DNA of 64,000 nucleotides from Leguminivora glycinivorella. Taxonomy: Eukaryota > Arthropoda > Insecta > Lepidoptera > Tortricidae. Position 1 is the first letter of the stretch. Every line of letters begins with the position of its first letter. A program made the position numbers and the translations under genes. The notes below the pieces were generated by a model that was not told the DNA's origin, ran no database searches, and was given only the letters and a program-made list of their open reading frames with translations. This document shows, in pieces, positions 57,446 to 64,000 of the stretch. The stretch is from positions 823,501-887,500 of the forward strand of contig NC_062990.1 in NCBI RefSeq assembly GCF_023078275.1, given 5' to 3'.

Positions 57446-57975
57446 GTGAAAAACCGGATTAGCACAGGGTGGATGAAATGGCGACAGGTTACGGGAACTA
57501 TTTGCGACGCCCGGATGCCTCTTCGATTGAAGGGTAAAATTTATAAATCCATCATCAGACCTGTCGTCATGTATGGATCAGAGTGCTGGGCCCTAAAGGT
57601 GATGGATGAAAAGAGATTGCATGTAACAGAGATGAGAATGCTAAGATGGATGTGTGGCGTGACAAGGATGGATAAGATAAAGAATGAGTATATAAGAGGA
57701 AGCCTGAAAGTTGCACCGATAGTAGAAAAAGTAAGAGCTAATCGTCTGGCATGGTATGGGCATGTGATGCGAAGGGATGAAAGTCATGTGACGAGAAAGG
57801 CATTGCGAATGAGTGTGGAAGGAAGTAACGGGAGAGGAAAACCGCGGAAAAGGTGGATGGATTGCGTGAGAGATGATATGAAGCGAAAGCAAGTGAATGA
57901 TGAGATGACGGATGATAGGGAGGTATGGAAGCGGAAGACATGCTGCGCCGACCCCAAATGAATGGGATAAGGGCA
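57446..57975 (+). pseudogene. non-LTR retrotransposon C-terminal fragment
   Basis: About 171 open codons starting mid-protein (first codon GTG, no true start). Motifs VMYGSECWALKVMDEKRL, MRMLRWMCGVTRMDKI, NEYIRGS and RLAWYGHVMRRDES are the standard tail after the RT in many insect LINEs. The stop is followed by GGGATAAGGGCAGGCGAATG and an ATGATGATGA tail, the same 3' end as the broken copy at 19205-19490. RT and endonuclease are absent. Confidence 0.8.
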
Positions 57976-58164
57976 GGCGAATGATGATGACATAGAATAC
58001 ATCCAGGAACAAATATCTGAACAAATACTAGACTTACTTTTTTGCAATATTTATTAATTGCTTATAATTAACTAACTAACAATAATAACGTTATTTCTCT
58101 TTTACAAACGGATCCCTAAAATTCGTTTATATTTTATCATCTCCCCAGAAAACCTGAGCAGGTT

Positions 58165-58263
58165 TATGCGAAGTTTATCTAAATATTTAAAAGAAGAAGC
58201 TGACTGACTGACTGACTGACTGACTGACTGACTGACTGACTGACTGACATATCAACGCACAGC
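58165..58263 (+). repeat. satellite unit tail with (GACT)n, left of hAT
   Basis: Ends TAAATATTTAAAAGAAGAAG then about 12 copies of GACT and CATATCAACGCACAGC. Continuous with the satellite at 61457 once the hAT-like element is removed. Confidence 0.8.
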
Positions 58264-59612
58264 TAGGGTTTGCAATCCGGATATTCGAATATCCGAATTA
58301 TTCGAATATCCGCCAATATTTTTATCCGAAAATATTCGAATAATCAAGTGAAATTATCCGGATAAACGGATAATTTCTATAAATGTTATTTTTTTATTTA
58401 TAAGTAATATATTTAATAGATAGACGTCACTGAAACCAATTTCGATCAATTCTTAATACGGATAATGTTATTGCTAACAAGTTAACACCTATTTATCTTC
58501 AAAATCAAACTAATACCTATTTACAAAACAAAGAAAGCATTCGTGGACAAGGAAGTAAGCAGAATGCCTCACCCCACGCACTCAGTTCTTATCAAATATT
58601 CCATTAATTGGATGATTAAAAAAAACAAAAAAACGTTCATTTATTATTTTTTAATATTAAAACGTTACCCCAACCTACTTTCATTACTGCTAATAGCTAA
58701 CGTGAAGTTATCTGTAAAACCATACTTTTAATAAGGGAGATTTATACCTAGATTTCCTGGTTCCTTGTTTTTTTGAAATTGAAATTTAGCGCCTCACTCC
58801 GAATTTAGCTGTTATTAGTTCCATGGCAATTTAGTACGCCAGAATTCCCGCTACTTCACTAAGAAATAAAAGGCATTTTCCTTTTAAGTCCTACATGCAT
58901 ACACTAAAATCGGTCTAATTACTACTTATACTTTGAAATCTTAGTCGATCTACTGATCAGCTTGGAAACTAATACCCATCAAATTGCTGCCGAGCACTTT
59001 GCGTTTTGGATTTGAATATTTAAATAAGTTCGCCTTTGTACCTCCTCCTTCTTCATTCTTTTAAATCACAGAGAACCTCCTATAGAGTGGCAGTCTTGTA
59101 TATTTGGTTCGCGATACGAGTCACCAGTGTTTGGGGTGCGAGGAGCGGGCGGGGAATGTGTTAAGCGCGCTGTGATTGGCCGTTTCAAGGACGGCGGGCA
59201 GTCGCGCCAGATGAAAAGGGACAGAAGTATGACTGTCCCTCTACTGACGCGTAAGTGGCCAATGTAAGTTGACCTATGCCGGCTCTGAATAAATTATAAA
59301 TATGACTTATTTGTGGAATGTAATGCCGTCTGTTTTTAAATTTGAGCTTCTTGTTACCTTTCCACACCATTTCACACTACAGGTGGACATCTTTAAGGCA
59401 TCAAAATACCCTTTTCCAATTTTTTTGTGCGAAAAACACGCGCTGCTTTCGGGTCTGTTACTTGGTCGATACTGATCGGGCACGGCGAGCGCCCGCGCTT
59501 AATATCAGTGCAAATACTAGGAAGGCTGGCCACCGCGAGTCGTCTTGTAATAGATGTCTATAGGGGTTGGTCTGTGTTTTAAATTTTATGTCTTGTATAT
59601 TTTATGTTGGTG

Positions 59613-59743
59613 GTACGGTCGAAGAAATTAATTCTTTAGCAGTTAGCGGTTCACTTTACGTTTGACAGCTCTTAGCATTAGTATGAGTCAACCAAATCTA
59701 CTTGAACCGCAAATTGCTAAAGAATCAATTTCCTCGACCGTAC
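59613..59743. mobile_element. MITE with GTACGGTCGA ends
   Basis: GGTACGGTCGAAGAAATTAA, TTCTTTAGCA and GCGGTTCA at the left are mirrored by TGAACCGC, TGCTAAAGAA and CGACCGTAC at the right; arms about 41 bp. Confidence 0.8.
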
Positions 59744-59994
59744 AATAAAGAATTTACTTACTTACTTATTTATCACCTCTCCCTTCCATTGGTACTTTGG
59801 TACCAGCCACTGTGCAACTAAGGTCTAAAATGATCCACACCTGGATAGGAAGTGTCTTCGACTAATTGGTCTTCTCTTTTTTTGGTTATTCTGTTTTGAA
59901 CGAGTACCTATATCTTTGCTCATTTCTGTTCTAAGATCCTAACCAGGACGCTTTTGTTTAGAGCCTACGAAAAGAGTTTTCAACTTTTTATATT

Positions 59995-60866
59995 AAGTAT
60001 CCGATCCGGTCCAAGATGGCATCTGGTACGAGCGTAGGCATTTATGCAAATGACTAGTGACTACAGTGGTAGTATCAGCATGGGCAATTATGGCACTGTC
60101 TTCCAAGCCGAGACATACGCAATAATTACCTGTGTACTTAAGAATATAGTTAGACAAACCCAAGGATAGAAAGCCTTCACATCGCCCAGAGTTGACTTTA
60201 GACGACATCCAAGCTCTTAACAAGCTTGGAAGGCAAAACAAGGTGCAACTGGTATGGATACCGGGGCACGAAGGCTTCATTGGCAATGAAAATGCTGATG
60301 AACTTGCCAAGGCCAGATCTGAAGACAACTTCATAGGTTGCACCGGACCTTTTGTAGGCCTTTCAGAAGGAACCATTAAAACGGCTATGAAAGACCAAAC
60401 AAAGACTAATCAGCAAAAAGAGTGGGATGCCCTGGTAGGTCTGAAGCATTCAAAGCTCTTTATGTGGAGGGTAGAATCTGGATGGAGCAAAAAGCTAGGA
60501 AAGCTAGGCAAAAGACAACTCCAAATTATAACGGCCATTACGGGATCAAAGGAATTGTGGCCAAGATGGGACACGCTGACTACACTGATTGTCGCATGTG
60601 CGGCGAAGAGGAAGAGACCGTCAGACATCTAATGTGTGAATGTCACGCCCTCGCCAGACAAATAATGAAGAACTTTGGGCCCGGCTACCTAGTACCAAAG
60701 GTCATCAGAGATCTACCCATGAGCCTCATCATCCGATACGTGGACATGGTCGAGAAGCTCCTGAATAGCTGTAGGATCTTAAGATCGAAGGGGGTAATTG
60801 CACAAAAGATCCCGATGGGTCGAAGTGTATCCGGAAGGGCCCCCGCAGATTTAAGATGAGTATCCG
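59995..60866 (+). mobile_element. LINE fragment flanked by a 13-bp duplication
   Basis: AGTATCCGATCCG occurs at about 59996 and again at about 60851, bracketing a 5'-truncated LINE piece. This looks like target duplication by target-primed reverse transcription into a MITE of the 13172 family. No poly(A). Confidence 0.7.
60070..60859 (+). pseudogene. LINE RNase H domain and CCHC knuckle, broken
   Basis: Frame 60071-60162 reads SMGNYGTVFQAETYAIITCV (RNase H start). Frame 60192-60632 reads VQLVWIPGHEGFIGNENADE (RNase H end). Frame 60422-60859 reads a zinc-knuckle-like C-x2-C-x7-H-x4-C segment (CRMCGEEEETVRHLMCEC). RNase H after the RT is found in I-group, R1 and Jockey-related LINEs. At least two frameshifts and a deletion between the RNase H halves make it non-functional. 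Confidence 0.8.
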
Positions 60867-60990
60867 ATCCGATCGAGCGAAGGACCGACTCTATACATTC
60901 TCGAAATCATTCAAGGCGCCATCTTTGATTTTTGCCTTTGACATCCTTCCTACATCCGATATCGGATCGGATAATATGACAACGCTGTAT
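60853..60990. mobile_element. MITE of the 13172 family
   Basis: TATCCGATCCG, GCGCCATCTTTGATTTTTGC and CATCCGATATCGGATCGGAT match the 13172-13303 element, with a diverged outer end. Its left part carries the LINE insertion. Confidence 0.65.
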
Positions 60991-61456
60991 GGCCCTATAA
61001 CCATCATCATATCCAATGATGTTGTCTCACGTTCCACTCTACACAAGCCATCCTCTTTACCATCCATTTCCAAGGTAAAGGTGTTGTCAGAAAAACTTCT
61101 CCTTATACCTAACTGCTAAACTCATCACTACTACTAACTGTCTTATATTAACAGCTCACTATCTGATTGCAAGATTCTAGTCATAGAACTAAAGATAGAG
61201 AGCTAGGTGTGTTTTAATTTCTACAGTTTGCTGATTTCCGCAAAAAAGAAATAAAATATGTAGGTAAATTTCACATTATGGCGCTCATCTATCTCAGCCG
61301 TTATCAATTCCACGCTTATTCGCACCTGGAACATTAATTTTGTTCCATTTAATAAATTATCCGAAATTATCCGAATTATTCGAATATTCGAATAATAAAA
61401 AATGTATTATCCGAATTATTCGAATATTAAAAACCCGTCGGATAATGCAAACTCTA

Positions 61457-62358
61457 CGCACAGCCGAAACCGCTGGTCCTAGAGATTTCAAATTTGGCAC
61501 GTAGGTTCCTTATGTAGTGTAGAGGAGCACTAAGAAAGGATTTTCCAAAATTCACCTCCTAAGGGGGTCAAATGGGGGTTCAAAGTTTGTATGGGGAAAC
61601 AAGATTAGTTTGACTATTTTATTCGAAACTTCACAGGAAGATTCCTTAAGACATATGACTGAATACGTGTTTCACGTTTTTTGAAAATTTAACCCCTATA
61701 AGAGTGAAAAGGGGGTGATAAAGTCAAAAAATCAATATGGGTATCGTTTTTATGGTTTATCGGGTCGCTGATCACGATAAATACAACGTTTTTAAAATCT
61801 AACGAGGCGGAAGTGAAATACCTTCTCCCCTGTTGTGGTGCAATGGGGTTTAAATATCAAAAATATATGTAAAAGAAGATATTGACTGACTGACTGACAT
61901 ATCAACGCACAGCCGAAACCACTGGTCCTAGAGATGTCAAATTTGGTACGTAGGTTCCTTATATAGTGTAGAGGAGCACTAAGAAAGGATTTTTCAAAAA
62001 TCGCCTCCTAAGGGGCTCAAATAGGGGTTCAAAGTTTGTATGGGGAAACAAGATTAGTTTGACTATTTTATACGAAACTTCATAGGAGGATTCCTAAAGA
62101 CATATGACTAAATACATGTTTCAGGTTTTTTGAAAATTTGACCTCTAAAGGGGTGCAAAGGGGGTAAAGTCAAAAACACAATATGGGTATCGTTTTTAAG
62201 GTTTATCGGGTGGCTGATCACGATAAATAGAACGATTTTAAAATCTAATGAGGTGGAAAAGTAATTTTCTCCCCTGTTGTAGTGTTATTAGGGTTAAAAT
62301 ATCCAAAATAGCCATAAGAGGAGCACTAAGAAAGGATTTTTCAAAGTTCACCTCCTAG
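61457..62358 (+). repeat. satellite of about 451 bp, two units plus fragment
   Basis: ACGCACAGCCGAAACC begins units at about 61455 and 61905. Each has GTGTAGAGGAGCACTAAGAA and TTGTATGGGGAAACAAGATT, joined by a (GACT)n spacer. A third fragment (62318-62358) repeats GAGGAGCACTAAGAAAGGAT. Non-coding. Confidence 0.85.
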
Positions 62359-62374
62359 CATGATAATTTGACAG

Positions 62375-62935
62375 GGGCAAGGACGGGGACAGGGACGGGG
62401 ACAGGGATAGGGACGGGGACGGGGACGGGGACGGGGACGGGGACGGGATAGGGATAGGGATAGGGATAGGGATAGGGATAGGGATAGGGATAGGGATAGG
62501 GATAGGGATAGGGATAGGGATAGGGATAGGGATAGGGATAGGGATAGGGATAGGGATAGGGATAGGGATAGGGATAGGATAGGGATAGGGATAGGGATAG
62601 GGATAGGGATAGGGGAGGGACGGGGACGGGGACGGGGACGGGGACGGGGACGGGGACGGGGACGGGGACGGGGACGGGGACGGGGACGGGGACGGGGACG
62701 GGGACGGGGACGGGGACGGGGACGGGGACGGGGACGGGGACGGGGACGGGGACGGGGACGGGGACGGGGGGGGGGGACGGGGACGGGGACGGGGACGGGG
62801 ACGGGGACGGGGACGGGGACGGGGACGGGGACGGGGACGGGGATAGGGACGGGACGGGGACGGGGACGAGGACAAGGATAGAGATAGGGACGGGGATAAG
62901 AATAGGGATTGGGGTCGGAATAATCGGTCGGCAAT
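62375..62935 (+). repeat. G-rich hexanucleotide array
   Basis: Blocks of (GGGACG)n at about 62390-62447 and 62615-62860, and (GGGATA)n at about 62448-62612, with a G-run at 62765-62777. Prone to G-quadruplex formation on the plus strand. The unit types differ only as CG versus TA. Confidence 0.95.
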
Positions 62936-63517
62936 CTAGGCAGTATAAAATGCAGGTGGCTCAGTGGGAAGGGATTATTAGTAAGTAGGCATCGGCGAGT
63001 ATCCTGCATCCGTGATAACTATTATATTCAATGTGCTGTAAGAAGATGGTTGTTTGCTTTCCTTTTATGTGTTTACGTTTGCAATAAGTATAAGCAAAAT
63101 GGAAAAAATTGTAAGCGATAACGCAAGGAAGTACTTTTTACCCTACCGACCATAGCGTCGAGATACTGGCTATGTGGGTTGTATGAAGTTTCCCCAGTAT
63201 AAATATTTATATAGGTAAAATACATACATATTCGTACCTACTACCTACGCTGTGGTCGCTGTGTAACAATTCTACAATCATTGCAAGAATTTCTTTTAAA
63301 ACAATAGTAATAATTTTAAGGTACAGTCAGCCAAAAAACAGTGTAAGGTTCTTGGCTGACCGTTCAGCAAATAGATCAGTTACAATGGCCCTCCAGTCGA
63401 GAATTGCCCCGCTTTACCTTAATCGAAACAATCGCGGACAGATGTACCTACAAAGAAACCTACGGATCCAAATGAAAATCTTATTTTTTGTAAACGTTTC
63501 AATAAGAATACTTTTAT
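62936..63517. other. no gene seen
   Basis: Includes a short hairpin GTCAGCCAA/TTGGCTGAC at about 63327-63361. No supported gene. Confidence 0.4.
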
Positions 63518-63547
63518 TACGCGGGCGAAGCCGCGGGTAAAAGCTAG
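63518..63547 (+). repeat. Lep1-like 3' end fragment
   Basis: GCGGGCGAAGCCGCGGGTAA then AAGCTAG; only the terminal hairpin and CTAG remain. Confidence 0.65.
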
Positions 63548-64000
63548 TTATGCATATTTAAAGCTAATACAGAGGTAAAATATATATCCATTGAATGAAA
63601 GAACAAGAGATAGCTTTTTAACCCTCTAAGCAAAAGGATTGTCGATATAAATATTACATATATAAGATTTCATAGACAGATTGACAGTCTCACGGTACGC
63701 TGCAGAAGGCTTGTGTTGTAGTTACTCAGACAACTATATAAAATAATATTTATACAAATATATTATTAGTCCGCTCTCTATTGGGAAAAGGTATGAATTT
63801 TTGAGTACAGCATTGGTATTTGGTATGGGTATTATACACGTCCTCCTGAGTCAAATAGGACCGGTAGCCACTTTGAACTCCGTGTCCGAAGGGGGGCCCC
63901 CTTCATTGGGAATAAATTGAGCATTATCTAGTTACATAAAAATGACACCAAAATTAACTTAAAAGTTCAAACTAACCGGCCAGAATTTTTTTTCTGAGCA
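63548..64000. other. no gene seen
   Basis: No supported gene; a CCGAAGGGGGGCCCCCTTCA palindrome lies at about 63887-63906. Confidence 0.4.

Larger units (their letters stand above)
58264..61456. mobile_element. hAT-like non-autonomous transposon
   Basis: Termini TAGGGTTTGCA and TGCAAACTCTA (one mismatch), flanked by the exact 8-bp duplication CGCACAGC (58256-58263, 61457-61464) inside a satellite whose empty-site sequence is visible at about 61905. Subterminal sequence on both sides is rich in ATTATCCG and ATTCGAATA. No hAT transposase frame is seen; the 3.2 kb interior contains other insertions. Confidence 0.88.

Noticed and set aside
57641..58024. Minus-strand Ser/His/Pro-rich ORFs
   Set aside because: Antisense shadows of the LINE C-terminal coding fragment.
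62375..62935. G-rich array as telomeric repeat
   Set aside because: The units GGGACG/GGGATA are not the insect TTAGG telomere repeat and the array is internal.
62341..63009. Long minus-strand ORFs rich in Pro-Arg, Pro-Ile and Ser-Leu repeats
   Set aside because: They are simply the hexanucleotide array read in different frames; no start context or non-repeat domain.

Overview
This 64 kb window looks like AT-rich nuclear DNA from an insect, almost certainly a moth or butterfly. The evidence is the repeat content: short Helitron-type repeats ending in CTAG, several tRNA-derived SINE families, many MITEs with TTA/TAA or TA target duplications, and LINE remnants with short microsatellite tails. 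I see no bacterial-style gene organisation, no rRNA, no convincing functional tRNA and no CRISPR array. Family assignments come from recalled sequence features, not a database search.

The main coding content is mobile. At 2681-7883 lies a nearly complete DIRS-type tyrosine-recombinase retrotransposon with inverted termini, an internal complementary region matching both outer ends, a small basic N-terminal exon, a gag-like ORF, an RT / RNase H / Dam-like ORF and a tyrosine recombinase ORF. It carries a textbook-looking -1 frameshift signal (T TTA AAC at 4347-4353, then a stem) between gag and RT. A probable intron holds five hairpins whose stems co-vary. A 7-bp duplication at 5679-5690 breaks the RNase H frame.

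From 8 to 22 kb there are MITEs, SINEs, Helitron-type repeats and LINE tails. One LINE tail (about 14430-15955) contains a second set of five co-varying hairpins in its 3' region. At 22845-22953, minus strand, is the only good candidate for a host coding exon: GC-rich, with a splice donor, and a palindrome of about 260 bp sitting in the putative first intron. A tandem duplication follows at 23.05-24.25 kb.

From 24 to 34 kb there are SINEs, MITEs, an unclassified 1.56 kb inverted-repeat element bearing a repeated AAGGGCCCTTATG motif (29670-31232), and a 113-bp sequence at 34204-34316 copied from about 32 kb and flanked by 19-bp duplications. At 34870-36841 is a 5'-truncated non-LTR retrotransposon (RTE-like) with poly(A) and a single nonsense codon. 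From 37 to 57 kb most sequence is unannotated, with scattered repeats and a possible promoter-proximal exon near 47.3-47.4 kb.

The right end (58-62.9 kb) is a nested stack. A satellite of about 451 bp is split by a 3.2 kb hAT-like element with an exact 8-bp target duplication; that element contains a MITE-like sequence, itself apparently split by a LINE RNase H fragment with a 13-bp duplication. The stack is followed by a long G-rich hexanucleotide array in which two unit types differ at one CpG.
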